Assembly: GCA_022113835.1 (NCBI GenBank)
Contig: JAILWY010000028.1
Location: 1,922,001-1,986,000 of the forward strand
Length of the DNA: 64,000 nt
Direction: 5' to 3'
Source: Atopsyche davidsoni
Taxonomy: Eukaryota > Arthropoda > Insecta > Trichoptera > Hydrobiosidae
Shown here in pieces: positions 12,104-22,676 of this stretch. Position 1 is the first letter of the stretch, and every line of letters starts with the position of its first letter. The notes beneath the pieces are model-generated. The model ran no database searches. It worked only from the letters and a program-made list of their open reading frames with translations, and was not told the DNA's origin. A program made the translations under genes and the position numbers.

Positions 12104-12250
12104 GAGTTGATTTGGTTTCTTTAGTGTTGAGCTGCTTCAAGGGTTCGGTTCTCGTGCTGGGGCCATCTTCAGAGATTTATCAATAGCACGGGGACTGAAA
12201 CGAGTACCAAAAACTTCAAACAGCAAACGCCTAAGAAACCAGATCAACTC
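12104..12250. mobile_element. Foldback element, CGAAACGTC family
   Basis: Outer arms GAGTTGATTTGGTTTCTT and AAGAAACCAGATCAACTC are inverted with one mismatch. On the minus strand the core reads CTGAAGATGGCCCCAGCACG then AGAACCGAA. The flank GGCAGCCGTTATTATGAGTT matches the flank of the copy at 42972-43147. Confidence 0.6.
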
Positions 12251-13933
12251 ATTATTTTTTCTTTTATCATCGTTAATGGCGTATTACAGAATAAATAACA
12301 AACGTAGAGATCGCATTGTTTGTTTGTTGATCAATATAAGTAGGTATATTTTTTCCATTGTAGATTCACATTATAAATTTTGCATGCACTGTGTCATATA
12401 TAATTTAAGATAGATTTAAATACTATTAAGATACTTTTACTTAGATTACTGCTTTTTTTTATATTTTCATGGTATAGTCTCATATTAGCATGAATAACTA
12501 CACCACCGTATATGTTCAAATGGTGCTTTTTTTATAATTTAGATTTCCTCCCACTGTGACACAAGTCACCGAGTGAGAATGAAGGCGTTTAAGAAACAAA
12601 CATATGTTCCTGTGCCGCCGAAAAAGCCACAAACGATAGATAGACTTTAGATTTCCAATCAAGTCTGGATTCTGGTTGTTTATTTTTTTTGGCTACTTGC
12701 TCATTGCAACCGACGTATCATCATTTTTGCTTGTAATATGACGAATGCTTGTAATGCAGTTGTTAAAAAGATTTAAACTCTTTCCCGGTGCTTAGCAAAC
12801 GAAGACGAATAATTTATTTTACAACCTGCTAATAGATTTTAGGCTATTAGGATAGTGACGGGAGTGGGAAGTGTCGGATGCACATTCAGTCAGTATAAAT
12901 TAATCATTTGATACGACCGCATGGCACTATGATTCTATACCTTCTGAAAACCTTATATAATATTTTAAACGTAGTTTCGTAGTTTGTAATATTAATTTAA
13001 ATATCTATGTATTATTTTACATTTTTTGAATTGACTGACTTTCGCTATCTGATTTGTATAATTTTCACACTTTAATATCAAAGCATTTTGTACAAAAATG
13101 TATTGTACTTGACTATTGTCAATGTTCAAATGTTTAAAATATTAATGAGTCTGCCAAGAAACATGTCTTTGAGTAATTACCCGAGTCTTTGTTTGTGGCA
13201 ACCCCCTGTACGGACACGAAGAGGTCACACGGAGGTCTTTATTCGTAATAATGATAAGATAACGTTTTACCATGAGACTTCACACAGAAACAATCTATAT
13301 AATTATTTTTAAAAAGATGTCATTGAACTTGTTAGAGAACTTTATTCTGAATCAAAGGTTGTGTGCGAGGTGCAAAGTTCATCAGCCTTCTTATGCCGAT
13401 TGTTTTTAATATGTCCGAGGTGTACTCTAACTTACAATTGTATTTTAAGTATGTTAGAAACAAATATCTATTTAATTAATTTTATAATATCTAAGAATTC
13501 AGACGGCCTTTGAATGAGTGTAATTTAATAATAATGGAGAAATTGTATCCGTCCAATAAAATCGATTGATCGAATCCTTGTAAAGAAAAACTTCAATAAC
13601 TTGTGCATTTTTATAAAAAAGAGACATCTTCTATGGTTGATTTGATAAAATGAGATAACAGGTATGAAAATGTTCCATTATATAGATGTATCGCTAAAAA
13701 TTATAGATCATTTATTCAATATATATATATTTGAATATTATTGTTGTATGAAAGGAAAGTTACAAACCTACTTGAGTATAACATATAAAAAATATATGAT
13801 TTAGATAAATAGTATAAACCAATTGTAATTTTACATTCCAATAATCACTGGTCGTGTCATTAAAACCAAAATTTCTGCTTCACAGAATGAATGCATCTGT
13901 TGCTTTTATGCGATTTTTTATATAAAAAAATAT

Positions 13934-14104
13934 CAGTGGCATGTGGTAAGGGTATGCAACGTATCAAAATTTTAATATTTATAAAGTTTAATTTTGATAT
14001 TAAGAACCAAGGAACCTGAAAAGAAACAGTCGCATAGCCCTTAAATAAATTAAACATTATTATCCAGCTTTGCTTACGTTGCGTGCAATCACCGCATGCC
14101 ACTG
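13934..14104. mobile_element. hAT-type MITE with exact 8-bp target duplication
   Basis: Ends CAGTGGCATG and CATGCCACTG, 171 bp. Identical octamers AAAAATAT flank it at 13926-13933 and 14105-14112. Eight-base duplications and CAGTGGC-type ends are typical of hAT elements. Internal sequence is non-coding. Confidence 0.8.
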
Positions 14105-16223
14105 AAAAATATATTGATATGAATTATAACAGACGCTTTTGTACACATTAGGCTGTAGAGGTATGTGAAATACTTATATAGGATTTTTAAACAATGATAT
14201 GCACAAATACAACGTAAGAATTGTCACTTAAATAGCAGGTGCTTACAATTAGTTGAAATTAACTACACAGGTGCTTAAAGAGGAACTTTTGTATGTCTTC
14301 ACTATTCATTACCAATTATTTGCAAGACTTTTAAAAACAAGTATTTTATATTTTTATCTATAGTATTAATTTTTTTTTAAATATATTTATATTTAATAAA
14401 AAAAACAAACAAAAGTGTTCATTCCTACCCTTATACCAACATAAGCTACGGAATTGATTTTATCTACAAATACGAATTTATCTTATATATCTTATATGCA
14501 TCATTAAGGGTAATGTTTTTATACCAATCAATAATTATTTTTCATTGCTTTTAAAGGCATATTGCCAAAGATATCATGTGAATGCAGATAAGCGAGCGTT
14601 AGTGAAAATTCTAACGTCAGTGGTATTTTTAACATATGATATATTCTCAATTGCGTCTATTTATTTGTTTGTATTCTCACTTTTAAACTTTGGTAAGATG
14701 CGACCCTACCTATGAATAGTTTAAAGTATTTTGTAAAATGTATATTATTCAATAATCGTTATTCTCAATTTAATAAAAATATATCACAGCATCATGGTAA
14801 ACATTGTTCAAGTACTGCAAAAAAAATATTCATTTTGGTTACTTTGGACAAATTTGGTTGAAATAATATTAAAAACATTTTTCATTACAATTTTTTTTAT
14901 CTCTTTTTTTCTGGACTAATCCAGGTTTTAAAAATTTTACTTAATACTATTTAAACAAAGAGATTATTTAATATTCACGCAGGTTTTTTCTATTGAAAAT
15001 AGTATGAATATTATGGTACATACATGTTGATTTTTGAAAAAGCATAAAATTACTTAATTCTATTTTGGACCAGTTTCCGTACTAAAATACCTTAAACATA
15101 TTGTATACATTTAAATTATTATTTCTCCCAGCTCCGCGTAGACCAAATTGAAAATCTTTGGACTATTTCAAAAGACACTCAAACTAGATAATTTGTGCAT
15201 GACTACGATATCAAAAATATTTATATTGCCAAATTTTTTTTGAAATGTTTCAAAAGCAAAGAAAAGTTTGTATTACTCGAAAGATGTTGTTTTAACTCAG
15301 CACCAAATTTATCTCACCTCAGTCAATTTACACAGCACCGAATTAAATTAACCAACAGCGTGTTTCATAATTCTGTTTGTTGAAAATATAAGCACCCGTC
15401 CATATTGAGTCACTATCCGTACAAATATACAGCCAAAGAATAATTAGCACTTATACGGTTGATTTATGGACCTGTAGTACTACAAAAATCAGTTTCAGTA
15501 TTATATTTTAACTGTATCCTCGTTTTGAAAAAACATTAAACAAAACAGTAGTCTAAATTTGTTCAAATTATATTTATTTTATGTTTTGCTGAAAAAATGA
15601 AAATAAAGTCTAACTTTTTTTTCTAAAAACCGGAGCGAATTGCAAAATACTTAAGACTACAATATATTTTGCAAGTTTAAGATGTAAATCTAAAATGAGA
15701 TGTTTGTGGAAGCCATTGATATGGACAAAATACTTTTTATGGCTTATACAAAAAGCACTTGACAACGGAAATTGAAACCTCAAAAAAATAAAATTGGTCA
15801 TTATAAATTTGTACGATAATAATAAAATAATTACTATTGAACTTCAATATGTTGATGTGCTTTCTATAGAATTAACCATGTTGTTGTACTTGATGTTTCA
15901 TTTCATTGACTTGAATACCTATTTTCTATCTTTTGTATACCTTGATAAGTTTTCTTATATTGGATATTATAGAAACAAAATTAATGTTTGTGTTGATTTT
16001 TAATTTTTACCCAGAACCTCCCTACATCCTTGTCTAAATATTTGAAATGTATACAAAGAGCAAATAATTTAATAATAAAAGCAACTCACATAGACATTTG
16101 TGATGTGGTGATTGATAATAATAATTCAGCTAGTTTTATCAGTAAAATAAACTGAGACATCAGGATCACAAGTCAAACATCGTTTTATCACGGTCCGGTG
16201 AATAATTCTTAAAGATTTCAATA

Positions 16224-17509
16224 CACCTATACCTCGCTTTACGGCCGGTCTTTAACGGCCCTTTTCAATTATGGCACGTTTTCGATATACGGCCTAAAAT
16301 GTTTTGCTATAACGGCCAAAAAAACTTTTTTTCGTTGTTATTTTGATTACGAGCGTTATTCAGTGTGTGCTCATTGAGCGGCTGGTTTAGACTTGTCTGT
16401 GAGTGTTTTGTGTACATATTTATTACTTTTTTATTATTTAGGGACATTTTTGGTACGTAAGTACATATGTATGTATCTACAAATTAAAAAAATTTAATGT
16501 GTATTTTTTATTCAACTTATTTTAACTATTGATTATATGGATTGAGGACAATAACAAACGGAGAATGCCAATGAATCAAATGATTATCCAGGAAAAAGCT
16601 TTAAGTATTTTTGAAAATTTGAAGAATGGAGATACTAATGAATCTGCTGAAGATGTCCCAAAATTTTAAAGGGAATTATTGAAAGAGGTGGTTATAAACC
16701 TGCACAAGTGTTCAACGTAGACGAAACAGGGCTTTATTGGAAGCGAATGCCTGATCGCACGTACATTTCAAAAACCGAAAAATCTGCGCCTGGTTATAAG
16801 GTGTCTAAAGAACGATTAACTTTGCTACTTGGTGCAAATGTCGAGGGTGATTTTAAGCTAAAACCACTTTTAATATATTTGTCCGAAAATCCAAGGCCTC
16901 TTAAAGGACTAAATAAAAATCAATTACCCGTCATATGAAAATCTAACAAGAAAGCTTGGATGACTTAAGCTACTTTTGAGGATTGGTTCAAAAATCATTT
17001 TTGTACAGAAGTGAAAAAATATTTGCGAGACAATAACTTAACCAACAAGGCTTTGCTAATTTTGGATAATGCACCAGGCCATCCTACTAATTTATCCGAG
17101 TTATCTGAAGATGTCATGATTGAGTACCTTCCGAAAAATACAACAGCTCTGATCCAACCGATGGATCAGGGTGCAATAGCCACTTTTAAGGCATATTACC
17201 TACGCCGAAATTTCCGACAACTTATAAGGGAAACCGATGGTAAAGCTTCAATTAAAACATTTTGGAAAAACTATAACATCAAGGATGCTGTTGACAGCAT
17301 CAGTGAATCGTGGAAGGAATTAAAATTAACAACAATGAACCATGTTTGGAAAAAAATATGGCCAGAATGTATAAAAAGTGCGACATATTTAACAAATTTG
17401 GAACCGATCCCATTGAATTTGTATTAGAATAATTTATTCATTATACGGCTTTTCGATTAGCGGCCAAGTTTTGTGGAACGTATCTAGGCCGTTAACGGAG
17501 GTATAGGTG
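16224..17509 (+). mobile_element. Pogo/Tigger-type DNA transposon, internally deleted
   Basis: A 1286-bp element bounded by the perfect 12-bp inverted repeats CACCTATACCTC and GAGGTATAGGTG, flanked on both sides by TA (16222-16223, 17510-17511), the target duplication of the Tc1/mariner/pogo superfamily. Short ACGGCC/GGCCGT motifs repeat inside both ends. It carries a broken transposase (next entry) lacking the DNA-binding domains. Confidence 0.85.
16565..17427 (+). pseudogene. Pogo/Tigger (jerky-like) DDE transposase, decayed
   Basis: Coding remnants read from about 16565 (NQMIIQEKALSIFENLK), shift frame near 16660 and resume with the catalytic core at 16708-17427. Recognisable motifs are VFNVDETGLYWKRMP (first catalytic Asp), LLILDNAPGHP (second) and ALIQPMDQGAIATFK (third), the standard DDE set of pogo/Tigger transposases, which cut and paste DNA at TA sites. 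The C-terminal NHVWKKIWPEC motif is also typical. Two in-frame stops lie between the first and second Asp segments (TGA at 16936-16938 and TAA about 30 nt later). The N-terminal CENP-B-like helix-turn-helix domains are missing, so the gene is inactive. It is a different lineage from the Tigger fragment at 48905-49181. Confidence 0.85.
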
Positions 17510-17627
17510 TATTACACAAAAAAAAGGGTTTTTTCTTTTGAACTGTGGAGTACACCACAAACTTTTGAACTCCTTTTGATACTAAAAAACAATTATGGCT
17601 ACTGCGGACCGCAACAGTTTTTCATGT

Positions 17628-17681
17628 ATATTTTAAATAAAATACTTGAGTGATTTTCCATAAGTATTTTATTTAAAATAT
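17628..17681. repeat. Perfect 20-bp palindrome with 14-nt loop
   Basis: Arms at 17628-17647 and 17662-17681 are exact inverse repeats (ATATTTTAAATAAAATACTT). The arm and the following GAGTGAT recur in the larger foldback copy at 35138-35263. Confidence 0.8.
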
Positions 17682-17928
17682 TAAAATATTGATTATCTTT
17701 TCCATTTATATTATATATATGGACGAAAAACATGTAGATTTATAATAAACTGTATTTTTGTATAATTTGTCTATGGTCGTTTGCTGTATACTTTGTCTAT
17801 TACAGAATTTTCCAAGTCTGACGTTTCAGATCGGGGTCTGTTTATTATTTTGTAATTTAAAAGATAACCGAATTTCAGAAATAATTAAATGCTTAATGTG
17901 ATCTTTTAAATTTCTCACACACGACGAA

Positions 17929-20259
17929 ATGGATAAACCGGACAATGTTGAAGCTTTTGAAGTGGAAAACAAACGGGTCAAATCGCAACAATGTTTCCTA
18001 TGTGATAAGAAAAGCATTAACGTGCAGGGCGTCTTTGGACACTTGAAAAGGAAACACAAAAAGCTTTTGAAAATATGCAGTCTCTGTCGCAGAACATTCT
18101 TTAAAAGAAACCACCTACAAGAGCACATGAAGAAGCACGTCACAGACAAGACTAACGTCATTCGCTGTGGGCTGTGCTCGCGAGCTTTCTTCAAACTAAC
18201 TAGTCTCAAAGCCCACCAGGCAGACCACGAGCAAAACACTGACCCAAAAAATGGTTACTACTTTAGGAGGATCAGGCCTTCAAATAAAAAACGAACGTCT
18301 TTAAATAAATCAAATCAAATAAAAAAATCTAACAAAACCAAACAGAAAAATGTAACGCATTTAAATTTTGAAGCTGATGAGAATGATTTGAAGCGAGTTC
18401 TTCAGTTGTATAGCTGTAAATTTTGCGACAGAGTCCTCGCAGATGGGGACAGCCTCAAAAAACACATGATACATCACGAAACCAAAAAAATTAAAAAATA
18501 TAAATACAATTGTAAATATTGCCACAAAGGATACAAGCTTCCTAAAGTCATGTTCAATCACATGCGACTCAAGCATAGAGACGAAGAACCGTTTATCTGC
18601 AGGCAGTGCGATCTGAAGTTTAACAGGCACATCAAATTCTCTCAACACATCTCGTCAGTTCATAAGAATAATGGATCTGTTAGAATAGACAAAGACTCCA
18701 ATGTCATTTATGAAGAAAAGAAACAGTCAGTCGAGTTGGCAGACGACTCTGTCGTTCTGGTGATTGCAGATAGCAATGAAAATGTAGCAGAAATGCTAAT
18801 AAAAACTACCCAAACGGAAGCATTGGATTCAGTCACTGAAACGCATCAACCTACTCAAAAAAATGTTGAAAAAGTAACCACAAAAACACTACAAACAAAT
18901 AATATTTCCAAATTATTAACAATCAGAAAGTCCAATCTTCAAAATAAACTGAAAATCTCAAGAAAGAATACAAAAAATTCTTCAAAAATAACAAAAGATA
19001 AAATAGATATAAATGAATGTGAACTTTCCCAATCTAGCAACTCGCGTGCTTCTATATTAGAATGCATTGAAGTAATAGATATCACAGATGAAAATACTAT
19101 ATCAATTTCTTCTAAACTTAGCACAACCAAAAATGGAAATACTAAAAAAAGGTTACAGCAGCATCTCAATAAACGCGCGACTAATATATTGAGCTCAATG
19201 CCTAAAGTTAGTGTAGTAGTGCAGAGACTAAATCTGCCGCGAGCCAAAAATCTTAAAATTGTTAAAAATATCAAAGTAGGCCAATCTTTCAAAGTATCCA
19301 GCGGAACGCTCGCAACTTGCAGCATCTGCCACATGCAGATGGTGTCCATGCTGCTCAGGCATCACATGAAACTGCACACCAATAAAAAGGGAAATCCCTC
19401 ACATTTCCCATGCCACCTGTGCTCGCTGACCTTCAGAACAAATATGTCTTTAAACATACACATCAAGGAACACTTCAAAAATGACAAACTCCTATGTGTT
19501 TGTGGCGTTCACTTTGCATCTGAGAATCTATTGACGGAGCACAAAGAAAAATGCCTAACTTTTAAAAATGTAAATAAAAATCTCAACTTTGTAGCCACTA
19601 ATAAAGTCAATAAGATCAACCAGTACTTTGATAATTTCAAAAACATAGTAGATCCGCTGGATCTTAGCAATCTGGTATCGCACGAGAAGCCGTTTATTCT
19701 AGCGGAACCCCCAGATCCTGTAGATGAGGCAGCCAACATTCAAGTCAACACAGTCGCTACGAAAGTCCAAAAAATTAACAATACGTTGTCGGTAATATCA
19801 TCGTCCAACGACAAGATAATACAAAATAGTATTTCAAATGACTCACCTTCACATTTCACCTTGAAGCACGATGTCGTAGCTTCGAAACCGGCTGCGCCGA
19901 CCATAGTCATGATAAAGAGGATAACCACAGAAGAAGCAATCGCTAATAATAAATTTGTCATAAAAAGTACACCGCTGCCGTCAGTGACACAGAGCAAGCT
20001 TAACAGTCTGGTGTCGCAAGCGGTGGATGATCACGCCATCTGCCCCTACTCCCAGGTCCAGGAACACTCCAAAAAGAAACCCAAGAAAAAATATTACCAG
20101 CCTGTGAAAAGGGACTACGCGGCAATTATACAGAATGCTCTCAGTGAAAATTACCAAGTTTCTCAGTACGTTTCAAGAAAGTCAGATAGCAGCGTAAAGA
20201 AGCAACGAAAGTACTCGCGGAAACCCAAAGTACAAGCGCATCAAGAAATCTTCATATGA
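17929..20259 (+). CDS. C2H2 zinc-finger protein, 776 residues, single exon
   Basis: Intact reading frame starting ATGGATAAACC, preceded by CGACGAA (A at -3, acceptable start context), ending TGA at 20257-20259. It should be a nuclear DNA-binding protein. Fingers visible: three near the N-terminus (C22-H43, C50-H70, C80-H100), three more after a Lys/Asn-rich linker (C163-H183, C195-H216, C224-H245), then a long polar Ser/Thr/Asn/Lys-rich region without structure (about 250-460), two further fingers (C464-H483, C495-H515), and a degenerate one starting LLCVCGVHF and ending HKEKC (C-x-C, His, Cys). The C-terminal 60 residues are rich in Lys/Tyr (KKKPKKKYYQP) and probably form a nuclear localisation signal. 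Linkers are not the TGEKP type, and no ZAD, BTB or KRAB domain is present. Target and ortholog unknown. A nearby second C2H2 gene lies on the same strand, but the two differ in architecture and do not look like recent duplicates. Confidence 0.93.
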   Translation: MDKPDNVEAFEVENKRVKSQQCFLCDKKSINVQGVFGHLKRKHKKLLKICSLCRRTFFKRNHLQEHMKKHVTDKTNVIRCGLCSRAFFKLTSLKAHQADHEQNTDPKNGYYFRRIRPSNKKRTSLNKSNQIKKSNKTKQKNVTHLNFEADENDLKRVLQLYSCKFCDRVLADGDSLKKHMIHHETKKIKKYKYNCKYCHKGYKLPKVMFNHMRLKHRDEEPFICRQCDLKFNRHIKFSQHISSVHKNNGSVRIDKDSNVIYEEKKQSVELADDSVVLVIADSNENVAEMLIKTTQTEALDSVTETHQPTQKNVEKVTTKTLQTNNISKLLTIRKSNLQNKLKISRKNTKNSSKITKDKIDINECELSQSSNSRASILECIEVIDITDENTISISSKLSTTKNGNTKKRLQQHLNKRATNILSSMPKVSVVVQRLNLPRAKNLKIVKNIKVGQSFKVSSGTLATCSICHMQMVSMLLRHHMKLHTNKKGNPSHFPCHLCSLTFRTNMSLNIHIKEHFKNDKLLCVCGVHFASENLLTEHKEKCLTFKNVNKNLNFVATNKVNKINQYFDNFKNIVDPLDLSNLVSHEKPFILAEPPDPVDEAANIQVNTVATKVQKINNTLSVISSSNDKIIQNSISNDSPSHFTLKHDVVASKPAAPTIVMIKRITTEEAIANNKFVIKSTPLPSVTQSKLNSLVSQAVDDHAICPYSQVQEHSKKKPKKKYYQPVKRDYAAIIQNALSENYQVSQYVSRKSDSSVKKQRKYSRKPKVQAHQEIFI

Positions 20260-20352
20260 AATTGAAAGATGTTATCTCGTAGGTTTTTAATCATTGGTCA
20301 TAACTGGTTCTGAAGCTACGTACAAGTATTATATTTTTATAATTATGATTCT

Positions 20353-20358
20353 AATAAA
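20353..20358 (+). terminator. Probable poly(A) signal of the 776-residue zinc-finger gene
   Basis: AATAAA about 94 nt after the stop. Further AATAAA copies near 21030 could give longer transcripts. Confidence 0.5.
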
Positions 20359-22188
20359 TACCGCTAACTAGTAAATGACATGTGCCATATAAATTAGACA
20401 AATATATTTAAACATAATTCCATGAATTATTCTGTTATATATCTGAAAGCGGCAATCATGCTATTATGTTAGTTACTTGTACAGTTTTTATGATAAAAAT
20501 TATTATACTGTTATTTTATTTTAAATAGAAATATTCATTCATCTGGTGATGAAAAAAGACTTTGACCCAATCCTCAACAGTCTAAGAGACTGCACTATAT
20601 TAAATTGCATTTTTATAAATCACTGATAAGCAATGTCGCTATTCTGATAAAAAAAAAACAAGGTTAGGATCAAAAACAATGTTTAGTCGTATCACACCGA
20701 TTTCCGGCTGTTTCAGACTGAAGCAGGTAAGACCGTTTACCGACTTGCCACTGAAAAATATCTAGAGTATCCAGCCTCTTGCTCGGTGATTTAGGAGGTT
20801 ATAAGTAATTTTTTTACAGATTATACAACTTCTCAAAAAGTGATTTTTTTTTATTTTAATTAATTGTTTTACAAACTATATATTTTAATGATTATTTTTA
20901 TTGTTATTATTACGTCAAAAATTTATTGTTGATATTGTATATGCATGTATCTGTGTCGCACAGTAAGCTAGAAAGCTGAACTACCAGTATTATTCAATGA
21001 ATGTATAAAAATTACTTGTATAAAATAAATCAAATAAAGTATCACTACAATTGTTTTGTGTATTTATTTTTCCTAGTATAAATTTCGATGATAAAATATA
21101 ATGTATAATTTTTTATTATTTCAAATATATCTATCTGCTGTATTTGTAAAATACCAATTATCATATTAATAATTTATCAAATATTACTATCTTAACTACC
21201 AAATGGTCTTTTTAATACAAAGTTAATCATTATCTAATTGAGAACACATTTATACAATCTCAAAACGACATCTATTTTGAGAATTAAGGACCCTACACTA
21301 TTAATTTTAAATATATATTAATTTCAGCAATAAATTGATGAGTACTACCAAGTAAAAAGCATTTTATCAAATCAGTCTAGTCTAATGATTGATTTTCAAA
21401 AAAATAGTATATGTAAGTATAATCGTTTTCATGTTGATACTTTTATTACAATATTAAAGCATTTAAAGTTTGTTATATAATTGTTAATAGATCCAAAACT
21501 TAATTAATCAATGATTACTAAATAAATTATCCGATAATTTGTTTTCTTTGCATTTAAGAGTGTGCATTAGATTTTCTCAGTACAATGCAGGTCTTCGAAA
21601 TGCCGCAATAAATTTTATACACTAATATAGACTTGTTGCACAAAGACTTTTAATTACTGAATAACATAATTATATAATATATAACGGTGATGAGCGAATA
21701 ACAGCGAGCCCACACAGATCTAATTTTTTTAGATGTCGCAGCTCACCAACATTATATGTGCCCACTATATTTATATATATGTAAAGCAATTATATTGCTT
21801 TAAGATTATGTGCCAGCGAGACTCTGTTGGCCGACGCTGAACGTCCTTATGTTTACTGTTTTATCGGCCATCGGCTGACGGCTGATAAAAACCAGAGTCG
21901 ACTGTGGGTAGAAAGATAAATGAGGATTTTAGTAATAATTTGAGTTAAAGTGAAGTGAAGTGGACGATAGACTTAAATTGTCGTTTCTTTACAATTTTAG
22001 GTAAGATAATGTATCGTATATTACACTGTATGTGAATTATTATTATGTATAAGTGTTAAAATAAAAAATCTTTACAATTTTAGAGCAATGCCATTGTTTC
22101 TGTCAGATCCACGGTTCCCAGTCTTATATATATATATATAGAGAGTTTTTTTTTCAGACATTTTCCCTACACAAATTCAGTAACCGAG

Positions 22189-22262
22189 AAATCCATGTAC
22201 ACTACCACCTAAGCCACATGTTGTAAGCCCCACAACCTGCGCACAGGACTGATGGGATGGCC
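22189..22262 (+). repeat. Dispersed repeat, copy 1
   Basis: AAATCCATGTAC, CCACCTAAGCCACAT and CCACAACCTGCGC occur in the same order on the opposite strand at 30315-30392. Probably a fragment of an unidentified mobile element. Confidence 0.6.
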
Positions 22263-22676
22263 ATTGCAAGCATAGCTCCGTATTGTAAGCATAGCTCCAT
22301 GAAAATGATAAAAATTCAGTGTTGTTTGCACTTTAAATTTACCGCTCACAAAAATGTTACGCCATTTGATAATATCCGACCAATGACGCAATGCGCTGGT
22401 CATATCGTAATTGGTTGTAACTATGACACTGTACAAAATGTCAAAATTGATATTGATAAACAACAATAGTATTAATAATAACATGACAATTAGTTACAGT
22501 GACACGAGTCGGGAGTTCATCTTTGAGACTTGAATGGCGACTGCGTTTGCAGAATGATGTTTCAGTTATTGTCAAAATCAAAATTATCGATTGCGGGGCG
22601 TTGAAATGTCAAAGCGTTCGCCCTTGTGCAAGTAATACTTTTCTCTTTGAGTAATACCGACTATTCAGCGAATAAA

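Larger units (their letters stand above)
11415..16223. other. Intergenic AT-rich DNA
   Basis: No gene found. Holds a foldback element (12104-12250) and a hAT MITE (13934-14104). The remainder is A/T-rich with no convincing exon on either strand. Confidence 0.5.
20260..22676. other. Spacer between the two zinc-finger genes
   Basis: AT-rich 3'UTR and intergenic DNA. A dispersed repeat at 22189-22262 is the only recognised feature. The last about 150 bp (22500-22676) are less AT-rich and probably contain the promoter and 5'UTR of the next gene. Confidence 0.5.

Noticed and set aside
18361..18648. Minus-strand open frames opposite the zinc-finger gene
   Set aside because: Shadows of the plus-strand coding sequence with hydrophobic, unnatural composition.
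20690..20760. TTGCCACTGAAAAATAT resembling a hAT MITE end
   Set aside because: No matching opposite end or target duplication was found.
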